Assembly (NCBI GenBank): GCA_031275595.1
Contig: JAISOO010000142.1
Span: 1 to 14,927, forward strand
DNA from: Spirochaetaceae bacterium
GTDB lineage: Bacteria; Spirochaetota; Spirochaetia; Treponematales; Breznakiellaceae
Reading direction: 5' to 3'
Length of the DNA: 14,927 bases
Shown: positions 1 through 6,391 of the stretch, piece after piece
Layout: every line of letters starts with the position of its first letter
Position numbering within the stretch: position 1 is the first letter of the stretch
Notes under the pieces: generated by a model
Database searches by the model: none
Told to the model about the DNA's origin: nothing
What the model saw: the letters and a program-made list of their open reading frames with translations, nothing else
Program-made: the position numbers and the translations under genes

Positions 1-234
1 TACGGGTCATGGCTTCCTCTTTTGCCCCCCGCGGGCGTTAGGATCGGTCAACGGGCGGGCTTTTACCCGCCGCCGTCATTCAGTTTGCTGCAATCCCGGA
101 AAAAAAACAAGGGGGTTCCAAAAAAAATACCAAAATTCCCGGGGAATTCCCGCAAAGCGGGGCAGAACCCTCAACCGGCCATTTAAGGATTATCGGCGGG
201 ACGAATCCTGCCGATATGCTAGAGGAGCGTACCC
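1..234. other. Spacer before the OmpA-domain gene, with small hairpins
   Basis: No gene is evident. A GC stem (54-59 with 66-71, six-base loop) has no T tract after it, so it is a weak terminator candidate for whatever lies left of the window. Further on are a near-palindrome at 134-148 centred on CCCGGGG and a small stem CCCGC/GCGGG at 149-161. The last 20 bases carry the ribosome binding site of the next gene (GAGGAG at 222-227). A TATGCT at 215-220 could be a -10 box but has no convincing -35 partner. Confidence 0.4.
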
Positions 235-1449
235 ATGAAAAAAATAAAAAGCGGACTCTTTTGCCTCATCCTCCTGGGTTTTGTGACCCGGGTTCCGTCC
301 CTTTGGGGGGAACAGTTTTTTTATAAACACAGAACCGGGGACCGATACCGGATTTTATCCACCGTAAACGAGGAAGTTTACGTAAACCGGCGGCTCTCCC
401 ACCGGGCGGAAATTTTAAACCGTATCGCCGTGGAAGTAACGGAAGTCCGTAACCAGCGCGCCCGCCACGGGGCCCTGTTTCAGACCGCCGAACGGGCCCA
501 CGGGGCGGAAGGAAGCCGGAGTTTCCAGTGGTCCCGGGAGTATGAATCCGAATTCGACCGGGATCCGCAGGGATTTATTACCATCGACCGCAAATTCTTT
601 ATGCCCGTGGTACGGAATGTCCCGGTTTTCCTGGACCAGGATCTTAATCCGGGGGACACCTGGTCCGCCGAAGGGCACGAAATGCACGATTTTCGGGACA
701 GTTTTGGGATAAGCGAACCCTACCGGATCCCCTTTGTCGCAAATTATACGTTTTTAGGCCGCCGGCAATGGCGGAATCAGGATTACCCCGCTTTTTCCGT
801 ATCCTACCGTATTTTTACCGAACCCGAATCGGTCAGGGGAACCGTCTGGCCCCGGCGCATCATGGGGGCGTCGGATCAAATCGTCTATTGGGATACCGAA
901 TTAGGTCAAGCCGCGGCTTATACCGAGATATTCCGTATGGTTTTTGAATTATCCAACGGCAATACCGTGGAATACCGGGGCAGCGCGGAGGCGGAGATCG
1001 TCGAATCCCCGGTGATGGATAAAGAAAAAATCGCCCGGGAAATCGGGGACGCGATAAGCCGGATGGGTATGACCGATACCTCGGTCCGGATTGTGGATGA
1101 GGGCATATCCATCAGCCTCGAAAATATTCAATTTCAGCCCGATTCCGCGGAATTACTGCCGGCGGAAAAGATAAAACTGGATCAAATCGCCGGGATCCTC
1201 CAGGAATATGGGGAACGGGACATCCTCGTGGGGGGGCATACCGCCCTGGCGGGCAGGGCCGAGGATCGGATGGCCCTTTCCCGGGAACGGGCGGCGGCGG
1301 TGGCGGATTATTTAATCGAAAAAAACGCCCGCAGCCCCGACCGCGTCGTGGTCCGGGGATACGGGGCGGAACAGCCCCGGGGAGACAATACCACCGAAGC
1401 GGGCCGCCGGAAGAACCGGCGGGTGGAAATTACCATACTTGAAAATTAA
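235..1449 (+). CDS. Secreted OmpA-domain (OmpA/MotB C-terminal) envelope protein
   Basis: The protein has 404 residues. Residues 1-25 look like a signal peptide: MKKIK, then a hydrophobic core (LFCLILLGFV), with likely cleavage near SLWGEQ. Residues about 26-270 form a domain I do not recognise, rich in charged and aromatic residues. Residues about 290-403 are an OmpA C-terminal domain, with FQPDSAELLP, a GHT motif at 334-336, LSRERAAAVADYLI, and a final GRRKNRRVEI. Such domains bind peptidoglycan and tether the outer membrane or periplasmic proteins. The residue after GHT is Ala337, where classical members have the Asp that contacts diaminopimelate; the partner Arg (Arg352) is kept. The start is supported by GAGGAG at 222-227, seven bases before ATG. 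The gene lies 27 nt before the pyrophosphokinase gene, so co-transcription is possible. Family assignment of the C-terminus is firm; the N-terminal role is unknown. Confidence 0.88.
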   Translation: MKKIKSGLFCLILLGFVTRVPSLWGEQFFYKHRTGDRYRILSTVNEEVYVNRRLSHRAEILNRIAVEVTEVRNQRARHGALFQTAERAHGAEGSRSFQWSREYESEFDRDPQGFITIDRKFFMPVVRNVPVFLDQDLNPGDTWSAEGHEMHDFRDSFGISEPYRIPFVANYTFLGRRQWRNQDYPAFSVSYRIFTEPESVRGTVWPRRIMGASDQIVYWDTELGQAAAYTEIFRMVFELSNGNTVEYRGSAEAEIVESPVMDKEKIAREIGDAISRMGMTDTSVRIVDEGISISLENIQFQPDSAELLPAEKIKLDQIAGILQEYGERDILVGGHTALAGRAEDRMALSRERAAAVADYLIEKNARSPDRVVVRGYGAEQPRGDNTTEAGRRKNRRVEITILEN

Positions 1450-1476
1450 AGCGGGGTATGCTAAAAATAACTACCC

Positions 1477-2709
1477 ATGAACTATTCCAACCCGGCAAAT
1501 CTTGCTGTGCTCGCCTGTCCCGGAGGGGAAGTCTTCGCCGATGAGGTAATTACCCATCTTAAGAAGTGTTACCATCATCACTTTAAAAAAACCGCCTCCG
1601 AGTTAGCCCGGCGGTACCATGTGGACACGGAAGAGGTTATTAAGAAGGTTAATTTCATCAATGAGGTTAATTCCTCGTCATCAAATTCGCCCGCGGATGT
1701 CCTCAAATTTCATATCCCCCGGTTTAAAGTTCCCGTCCGGTTTACCCTGTTCCCCAACGGTGAAATAAAATCGGAAATTCTCGAATCCATCCGGGGAAAG
1801 GATATCTACATAGTACAGGACGCGGAGAATCATTACCCGTTACCGTTTAACGACGGCACGGTGACCAGATCCCTCTCGGTGAACGATCACCTCATGACCA
1901 TCTTTGTAACCGTGGATGCCGTGAAACAGGCCGGGGCGGAACGGGTTACCCTGGTGGTTCCCATTTATCCCTATTCCCGGCAGCACAAAAAAAAAGGCCG
2001 GGAGGGACTTACCGCAAGCCGGATAGGAACTATTTTAGAATCCCTCGGGGTCAACCGGATCATTACCCTGGATATTCATTCCCGGGAAATCAGCAACGCC
2101 TTCAATTTTATGCGCCTGGAAAATCTTCATGCCAGTTATCAGATTATCCGCCAGTTTTTACAGATCACCGGGATCAAGGACGATGATCTGGTGGTAGTTT
2201 CCCCGGATACGGGGGCGGTAGATAGGAATAAATTCTACGCGACCACCCTGAAGCGGCCCCTGGCCTTGCTGTACAAGGAGCGGGATTATTCCCGTGTCTC
2301 CAAGGACGCCCTGGAAAACAACATCGCCGAGATAAAACTTCTGGGAAATGTCAGGAATAAGACGGTTTTTATGGCTGACGATATGCTGGGTACCGGGGGA
2401 ACCCTCCTTGAGGCCATGAAATTCCTCAAGGAACAGGGGGCGGGAAAGGTAATCGCCGCCATCAGCCTTCCCCTGTTCTCCGGGGATGCGGTAAAATATT
2501 TTGATGCCGCGTATACTGAGGGACTTTTCTTCCGGATCATTGGAACCAATGCCATATTTCAGCAGGAAGTGTTAAGCCGGGAATGGTATGTGAGCGTCAA
2601 TATAACCAAACTTTTTGCCCAAACTATTTCCCGGCTCCACCAGGGGCTTTCTATGAGCTCCCTCCTGGATAACCGGGATATCATCGAAAAGTTCCTCACC
2701 GATACCTAA
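1477..2709 (+). CDS. prs: Ribose-phosphate pyrophosphokinase, long divergent form
   Basis: The family makes PRPP from ribose 5-phosphate and ATP in the cytoplasm, feeding nucleotide, histidine and tryptophan synthesis. Landmarks appear in order: FPNGE at 92-96 (usual FSDGE), the catalytic-loop region around SRQHKKKGRE (Arg168), ITLDIHS, VVVSPDTGAVDR, and the PRPP-binding loop ADDMLGTGGT at 300-309. At 410 residues it is about 95 longer than the usual 315. Some 57 extra residues lie before the FPNGE motif, including a Lys/Glu-rich helix and a Ser-rich stretch (SSSSNS); further extra sequence is at the C-terminus. The loop Asp of the usual DDxxDTxGT is Gly305, and the usual RQDRK is RQHKK. No Shine-Dalgarno is seen before the ATG. 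The FGGY kinase starts 4 nt after the stop, so the genes are probably one operon. Family membership is clear; full activity is less certain because of the loop changes. Confidence 0.88.
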   Translation: MNYSNPANLAVLACPGGEVFADEVITHLKKCYHHHFKKTASELARRYHVDTEEVIKKVNFINEVNSSSSNSPADVLKFHIPRFKVPVRFTLFPNGEIKSEILESIRGKDIYIVQDAENHYPLPFNDGTVTRSLSVNDHLMTIFVTVDAVKQAGAERVTLVVPIYPYSRQHKKKGREGLTASRIGTILESLGVNRIITLDIHSREISNAFNFMRLENLHASYQIIRQFLQITGIKDDDLVVVSPDTGAVDRNKFYATTLKRPLALLYKERDYSRVSKDALENNIAEIKLLGNVRNKTVFMADDMLGTGGTLLEAMKFLKEQGAGKVIAAISLPLFSGDAVKYFDAAYTEGLFFRIIGTNAIFQQEVLSREWYVSVNITKLFAQTISRLHQGLSMSSLLDNRDIIEKFLTDT

Positions 2710-2713
2710 TTCC

Positions 2714-4129
2714 ATGGCTGCCCGGCTCATCCTCTGTGTTGATATCGGAACCTCCGCGCTTAAGGCTTCGCTCATTGACGCCGAAGGCCATAGCCGCGGG
2801 TTTGTCCGCGAGGCCTACCCCCGGGAACGGCTGGCCCGGGGAGCGGTAAGCGGGTCCGATTGGGAAAAAGCGCTGGTCCTGGCCAGGGGGGAGCTTGCCG
2901 CACAAGCGCCGGGCCTCAAGCCCGATGCCCTCTGCGTCTCCGGAAACGGTCCTACCCTGGTTCCCCTGACCAAAGGGGGAGAAGCCCTTACTCCCCTCCA
3001 TTGGTATAAGGACCGGGCCGGGGCGCGGCGTACTCTTCAGGAGCCGCTTCCTTCTTTGTTTCTCCCCGCTGCCGCAGGTTTTTTACAGGAAAATCCCGGT
3101 GATTATGAACGGACTCGCCGCCTTTTTTCCGCGCCGGAGTGGCTTTCCTTCCGGTGCGGAGCGGAACCGGTAACCGTCCTCCCCTCCCCTCTTTACGAGC
3201 CCTATTATTGGGATGAAGCCCAATGCCGGAGCTTCGGTCTGGATCAGGGAAAATTCCCCCCCTTCGTACCATTGGGAAGTCCCATCGGCAGGGTTTCCGC
3301 CGAAGCCGCGGAACACTTTGGCCTTCCCCGGGGAATTCTCATCATTGCCGGCGGGCCGGACTTTATCATGGCCCTGATTGGGGTGGGGGCAATAGAACCG
3401 GGACTCGTCTGTGACCGGGCCGGCAGCTCCGAGGGAATTAATTTCTGCGCCCCCGCCCCGGTTCATATTTCCGGGTTCAGGACCCTGCCCCATATTGAAG
3501 CGGGATTTTGGAACCTGGGGGCCATCCTGCCCTCTTCGGGCCGCTTTTTTGACTGGTACCGGGAACTCACCGGTCAGGCCGATGGGGGGTATGACGAACT
3601 ATTGGAGGAACTTATCGGAAGATCCCCTCCTCCCGAATCCGGCGCGGCTCTATCCCCCGGGGAAGGTCTTTTTTTTCCGGCAGTACCCTTCCCCGGTACG
3701 TCTTCGGCGGCCGGCCTTTTTACGGCCTTCCCGAGCCTCCTCAGCCGGGCAGGGTTCGGCAGGGCGGTTTTGGAAGCCCTGGGTTTTTTGGTCCGGGACA
3801 CCCTGGAAATCTTCGGCAGCCATGGTTTCCCCGTCACGGAGATGCGGCTTTCCGGGGGACAGAGCAAAAATGCCCGTTGGAACCAGCTGAAGGCGGACCT
3901 TACCGCCTGTACCCTGCTGCTTCCGGAAATACGGGACGGCGAGCTTGGGGGCGATGCCTGTGTCGCGGCCCGGGCCTTGGGGGAATTTTCCAGCCTGTCC
4001 CAGGCCGTCTCCGCCATGATCCGTTTCAGCGGCTCCTATGCCCCCTCCCCACAAAAGGCTTCCCTTTATACCGAACGGTTCCATACGTATCGGGAACTTA
4101 AAGAAAAGCTCCGGAGTATTTTGGCATGA
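2714..4129 (+). CDS. FGGY-family carbohydrate kinase (xylulokinase-like)
   Basis: The family phosphorylates a sugar or polyol with ATP in the cytoplasm. The N-terminal lobe opens with LCVDIGTSALKASLID (the DxGTxxxK phosphate-binding motif), followed by VSGNGPTLVPL and LHWYKDRAGARR, the counterpart of the usual W-x-D-x-R segment. GGPDF places the likely catalytic base at Asp216. The C-terminal lobe has DRAGSSEGINF and the ATP-site motif LSGGQSKNARWNQLKADL, ending with GGDACVAARALG. Length (471) is near that of XylB-type kinases. There is no Shine-Dalgarno; the ATG lies 4 nt after the prs stop, which suggests translational coupling. Its stop overlaps the HAD gene start in ATGA. The substrate cannot be read from the sequence. 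A pentulose would fit, because its phosphate can be turned into the substrate of the preceding PRPP synthase, but that is inference. Confidence 0.86.
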   Translation: MAARLILCVDIGTSALKASLIDAEGHSRGFVREAYPRERLARGAVSGSDWEKALVLARGELAAQAPGLKPDALCVSGNGPTLVPLTKGGEALTPLHWYKDRAGARRTLQEPLPSLFLPAAAGFLQENPGDYERTRRLFSAPEWLSFRCGAEPVTVLPSPLYEPYYWDEAQCRSFGLDQGKFPPFVPLGSPIGRVSAEAAEHFGLPRGILIIAGGPDFIMALIGVGAIEPGLVCDRAGSSEGINFCAPAPVHISGFRTLPHIEAGFWNLGAILPSSGRFFDWYRELTGQADGGYDELLEELIGRSPPPESGAALSPGEGLFFPAVPFPGTSSAAGLFTAFPSLLSRAGFGRAVLEALGFLVRDTLEIFGSHGFPVTEMRLSGGQSKNARWNQLKADLTACTLLLPEIRDGELGGDACVAARALGEFSSLSQAVSAMIRFSGSYAPSPQKASLYTERFHTYRELKEKLRSILA

Positions 4130-4779
4130 AGGTCTATCGGCTCCCCCCGGTTCGTTCCGCCCTGATTTTCGATATGGACTCGACCCTCTATACCAATCCG
4201 GAGTACGCCCGGGATCAAATCGACCTGCCCATCCGGCATCTTGCCCGTATCCGCGGCTGCGGCTTTGAGGATATGAAGCGGGAAATAGAAACCTGCCGGG
4301 AAACCTGGGCCCGGACCAGGGGGGAAAAAATCAGCCTTACCAATGCCTTCAAGGAGTTCGGCGTTTCCCTGGAAGAAAACATCCGCTGGCGGGAAAAACT
4401 ATATGAGCCATCCCGGTACCTCAAAGCGGATCCGGTCCTTGGTAAGACCCTCGATGTCTTGGCGTCCTCCTTTTCCTTTGCCCTGGTTACGAATAATCCG
4501 GTGTCGGTTGCCCGAAAGACCCTCGCGGTCCTGGGGGTTGCGGAATTTTTTACCATCATGGTGGGCCTTGATACCTGCAAAGTATCAAAACCCCATAGGG
4601 CCCCCTTTCTTAAAGCACGGGAAGCCCTGGGAATTCCCGCCGGGGAATGTATCGCCCTGGGAGACCGTTATGATTTTGACATAGCCCCGCCCCTGGAGCT
4701 CGGCATGGGGGGCATCCTGGTAGACGGGGTTGAGGACGTGTATTGCCTTGGGGAAATACTGAAACGGGACCCTGCGTAA
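4126..4779 (+). CDS. HAD-superfamily hydrolase (phosphatase / 5'-nucleotidase-like)
   Basis: This 217-residue protein has all four HAD motifs. Motif I is DMDST at 16-20, with nucleophile Asp16 and acid/base Asp18. Motif II is the TNN after FALV. Motif III is the Lys of VSKPH. Motif IV is GDRYDFD. Residues about 25-100 form a helical cap of the C1 type. The DSTLY start and cap size recall pyrimidine 5'-nucleotidase or phosphoglycolate-phosphatase-like members, but the substrate cannot be fixed. The ATG overlaps the stop of the sugar kinase gene (ATGA), so the two are almost certainly co-translated. A phosphatase beside a sugar kinase and PRPP synthase may act as a housekeeper on sugar phosphates or nucleotides; this is inference. 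Confidence 0.87.
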   Translation: MKVYRLPPVRSALIFDMDSTLYTNPEYARDQIDLPIRHLARIRGCGFEDMKREIETCRETWARTRGEKISLTNAFKEFGVSLEENIRWREKLYEPSRYLKADPVLGKTLDVLASSFSFALVTNNPVSVARKTLAVLGVAEFFTIMVGLDTCKVSKPHRAPFLKAREALGIPAGECIALGDRYDFDIAPPLELGMGGILVDGVEDVYCLGEILKRDPA

Positions 4780-4798
4780 GGTTTCCCGGGATGTCCGG

Positions 4799-4825
4799 GG
4801 AGCAGCCGGCTTCCGGAATAGCTCC
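4799..4825. terminator. Possible hairpin terminator between convergent genes
   Basis: An outer stem GGAGC/GCTCC encloses an inner CCGG-CTT-CCGG stem, in the 72-nt gap between the convergent HAD and ridA genes. No T tract follows on either strand, so this is only a weak candidate. Confidence 0.3.
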
Positions 4826-4851
4826 GCCGGGTCTTGGAACCGCCTGATAAC

Positions 4852-5229
4852 CTATTTCATGGCGACTACCTCGATCTCAATTTTCGCGCCCAAGGGGAGC
4901 GCCGCGGCCTGAACACAGCTCCGGGCGGGGGGGTTCTCGGGAAAATATGAGGCGTATACTTCATTCATCGCGGCAAATTCGGAAAGGTCCACCATAAATA
5001 CGGTGGTCTTTACCACATTTTTTAGCGAGAGTCCCCCTTGTTCCAGAATCGCTTTGCAGTTCTCAAGGGAATTCTTTGCCGCTTTTTTGATATCCTCTTT
5101 TTCAAGGGCGCCGGTCGCCATATCGACCGGTAACTGCCCGCTGGTAAACACAAAACTTCCCGCGTCAATTCCTTGAGCATAAGGGCCGATTGCCTTGGGG
5201 GCTTTTTCCGTACTAATGACCTTTTTCAT
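4852..5229 (-). CDS. ridA: RidA (YjgF/YER057c/UK114) reactive imine/enamine deaminase
   Basis: RidA enzymes hydrolyse enamine/imine intermediates such as 2-aminoacrylate released by PLP enzymes, protecting the cell from them. The 125-residue protein shows the family signatures IGPYAQG, FTSGQLPVD, and PPARSCVQAAALPLGAKIEIEVVA. Arg103 is the counterpart of the substrate-carboxylate Arg near position 105 in other members, and Glu120 is the usual catalytic-site Glu. I chose the ATG at 5229 because GGAG (5238-5241) lies eight bases upstream and the protein then starts MKKVIST like its relatives. An in-frame GTG nine bases earlier is possible, but it would overlap that binding site. It has no partner gene on its strand: a terminator and a decayed gene lie upstream, and the HAD gene is convergent downstream. 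Cysteine synthase, a PLP enzyme, is in the same window but not adjacent. Confidence 0.95.
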   Translation of the reverse strand: MKKVISTEKAPKAIGPYAQGIDAGSFVFTSGQLPVDMATGALEKEDIKKAAKNSLENCKAILEQGGLSLKNVVKTTVFMVDLSEFAAMNEVYASYFPENPPARSCVQAAALPLGAKIEIEVVAMK

Positions 5230-5263
5230 CGTATGCACTCCATAAATTTGCGTTGGTTAGATT

Positions 5264-5284
5264 AAAAATCGGCTCATGCGAGCC
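5264..5284 (-). terminator. Rho-independent terminator of the decayed beta-helix gene
   Basis: On the minus strand the stem GGCTC/GAGCC (5284-5280 with 5275-5271, loop GCAT) is followed by GATTTTT. It lies about 30 nt after the ancestral stop codon at 5314-5316 and before ridA, so it should isolate ridA from that gene. Confidence 0.75.
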
Positions 5285-5313
5285 AATTCTAAAACGTTAA
5301 TTATTCATGCTTC

Positions 5314-6035
5314 TTATTTCCAGTTCGCCGAGGTATCCCCCTCGCCGCCGTCGGAGCGGTCGTTGTATGTCCAGACGCCGTTCTCATGCTTGGCGTAGAG
5401 TTTAATCTCCTCTCCCGCGTCGGCATTCCGCCTGCTGCCGCCGTCTAGCAGAACCGTGTGCCCGGCGCCGTCCAAGGCGGTATTTTCGGTACTGCCCGGC
5501 GTATGGGCGGTATCGGTATCCCCGTAAATGGTCCCGCCCTTTTTGATGAAGGCTCCCAGGCTGGCACCCCGCCGCCACTGCTGGCCGTGTTGCCGCTTAT
5601 CGCGCCGTTCTTCATGGTGAAGGCTCCGCTGAGACTAACAAACACCCCGCCGCCGCCGTTATTGGCCGTGTTGCCCCGTATCTCGCCGCCTTCCATGGTG
5701 AAGGTTCCGTTTCCGCCGACAAACACCCCGCCGCCGCTGTTGTCGGAGGTGGTATTGCCCAGGGTCAGCGTTACGCCGGTTTCCACGCCAAAGAGCGCGC
5801 CGGTTTCACTCAAGTCTACCGTCCATTTCGCCGCGCCGCCTGAAAGGGTTACGCTGACGGTTTTGCCGCCGTACTCAAACCAGTACGGCGCGATAGCCTC
5901 GTCCGCGTTGAGGGTGATGGCATACGCGCCGCCTTCTGCCGCGTTTTCCCTAAGCCACGCCAGTGATTCGGCAAGCGAATTGCCGGGTACCGGCATGGAC
6001 TCCATAGAAGCGGCAAAAGTATATCGGTAGAGCAT
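5314..6035 (-). pseudogene. Degenerate beta-helix repeat surface protein (frameshifted)
   Basis: The open part reads from an ATG at 6035. It has an N-terminal module (NSLAESLAWLRENAAEGGAYAITLN, then YGGKTVSVTLSGG and VETGVTLTLGN), followed by 27-residue beta-helix repeats (GGGVFV..GTFTMEGGEIRGNTA). After SGNTASSGGG, near 5557-5570, the frame is lost and the read continues as a proline-rich nonsense tail to 5445. Moving to the next frame restores sense: ASLGAFIKKGGTIYG, then LYAKHENGVWTYND, ending SANWK and a TAA at 5314. The family resembles large surface repeat proteins of gut treponemes (from memory). No signal peptide or Shine-Dalgarno precedes 6035, so the 5' end also seems lost. I regard it as a remnant of a larger gene or a shed cassette. 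A sequencing or assembly error at the shift is possible, but would not explain the missing secretion signal. Confidence 0.72.
5583..5744. repeat. Two tandem 81-bp repeats encoding beta-helix rungs
   Basis: Two copies of an 81-bp unit (5583-5663 and 5664-5744) start with GGCCGTGTTGCC and share ATGGTGAAGG and ACAAACACCCCGCCGCCG at exactly 81-bp spacing. Each codes for 27 residues on the minus strand. A partial third copy lies at about 5545-5582 and carries the frame-disrupting deletion. Confidence 0.85.
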
Positions 6036-6064
6036 TTCCCAAAACCCGGTTGGTTTTAGGAAAT
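6034..6064. repeat. Hairpin 1 of the intergenic cluster
   Basis: An inverted repeat: ATTTCC and AAAACC on the left pair with GGTTTT and GGAAAT on the right, with one mismatch (6040/6058) and loop 6047-6051. It overlaps the first codon of the decayed beta-helix gene and marks where recognisable homology ends. Confidence 0.6.
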
Positions 6065-6072
6065 ACTCTTGA

Positions 6073-6097
6073 AAAAGCGGTCTTAAAGCCCGCTTTT
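6073..6097. repeat. Hairpin 2 of the intergenic cluster
   Basis: Perfect 8-bp stem AAAAGCGG/CCGCTTTT (6073-6080 with 6090-6097), loop of nine. Read on the minus strand the right arm continues as a run of five T, so it could act as a weak terminator of leftward transcription. Confidence 0.55.
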
Positions 6098-6115
6098 CCC
6101 CATAAATCTAAGGTT

Positions 6116-6146
6116 GCTTTCCCAAAAACTGAAGTTTTGGGAAAGC
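6116..6146. repeat. Hairpin 3 of the intergenic cluster, perfect 12-bp stem
   Basis: GCTTTCCCAAAA (6116-6127) pairs perfectly with TTTTGGGAAAGC (6135-6146) around a 7-nt loop. No T tract follows outside the stem on either strand, so it is not a standard terminator. Its arms resemble those of hairpin 1. Confidence 0.7.
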
Positions 6147-6353
6147 CTCAATCGACTCCTCCATTCATCCACCTTTTTTCTCAAAAATAAAAAAAGACAA
6201 ACTCCTGGGGATGTTCCGCATCAACGTTGATACCAGCAAAAAAGGAAAAAACCACAAGAAACGATCCCCCGGTGTTTCCCCAGGGGTAAAAAACCCGAGG
6301 CTTTTCCAACCCGACAAACCGTGGAGCCGCGGATACCGGAAAGAAGAACTTTC

Positions 6354-6391
6354 TGGACATCCGCTACTTTATCCCGTATACTGATGTTATG
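6354..6391 (+). promoter_or_regulatory. Promoter predicting a leaderless mRNA for the kinase-like gene
   Basis: TGGACA (6354-6359), a 17-nt spacer, and TATACT (6377-6382) make a near-consensus sigma70-type promoter. Exactly six bases separate TATACT from the ATG at 6389, so transcription should start at or next to the start codon. No Shine-Dalgarno is present. Compare 10001-10038. Confidence 0.7.

Larger units (their letters stand above)
6036..6388. other. 353-nt spacer with hairpins and a promoter, no gene
   Basis: No convincing gene is present. The left half (6036-6146) holds three hairpins with related TTTCCCAAAA-type arms. The middle (about 6172-6260) is A-rich. The right end holds the promoter of the following kinase gene. 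A 57-codon open frame at 6211-6384 has no ribosome binding site and runs through that promoter, so I do not call it a gene. Confidence 0.6.

Noticed and set aside
5258..5286. Possible ridA promoter TTGGCT-17 nt-AATCTA on the minus strand
   Set aside because: The -10 element matches consensus poorly and the region overlaps the terminator hairpin.
5458..6030. Plus-strand open frame of 190 codons over the decayed beta-helix gene
   Set aside because: Proline-rich mirror of the minus-strand repeats with no family features; typical antisense shadow in GC-rich DNA.
6211..6384. A 57-codon open frame starting MFRINVDTSKKG
   Set aside because: It has no ribosome binding site, no recognisable family, and its end runs through the promoter of the kinase-like gene.
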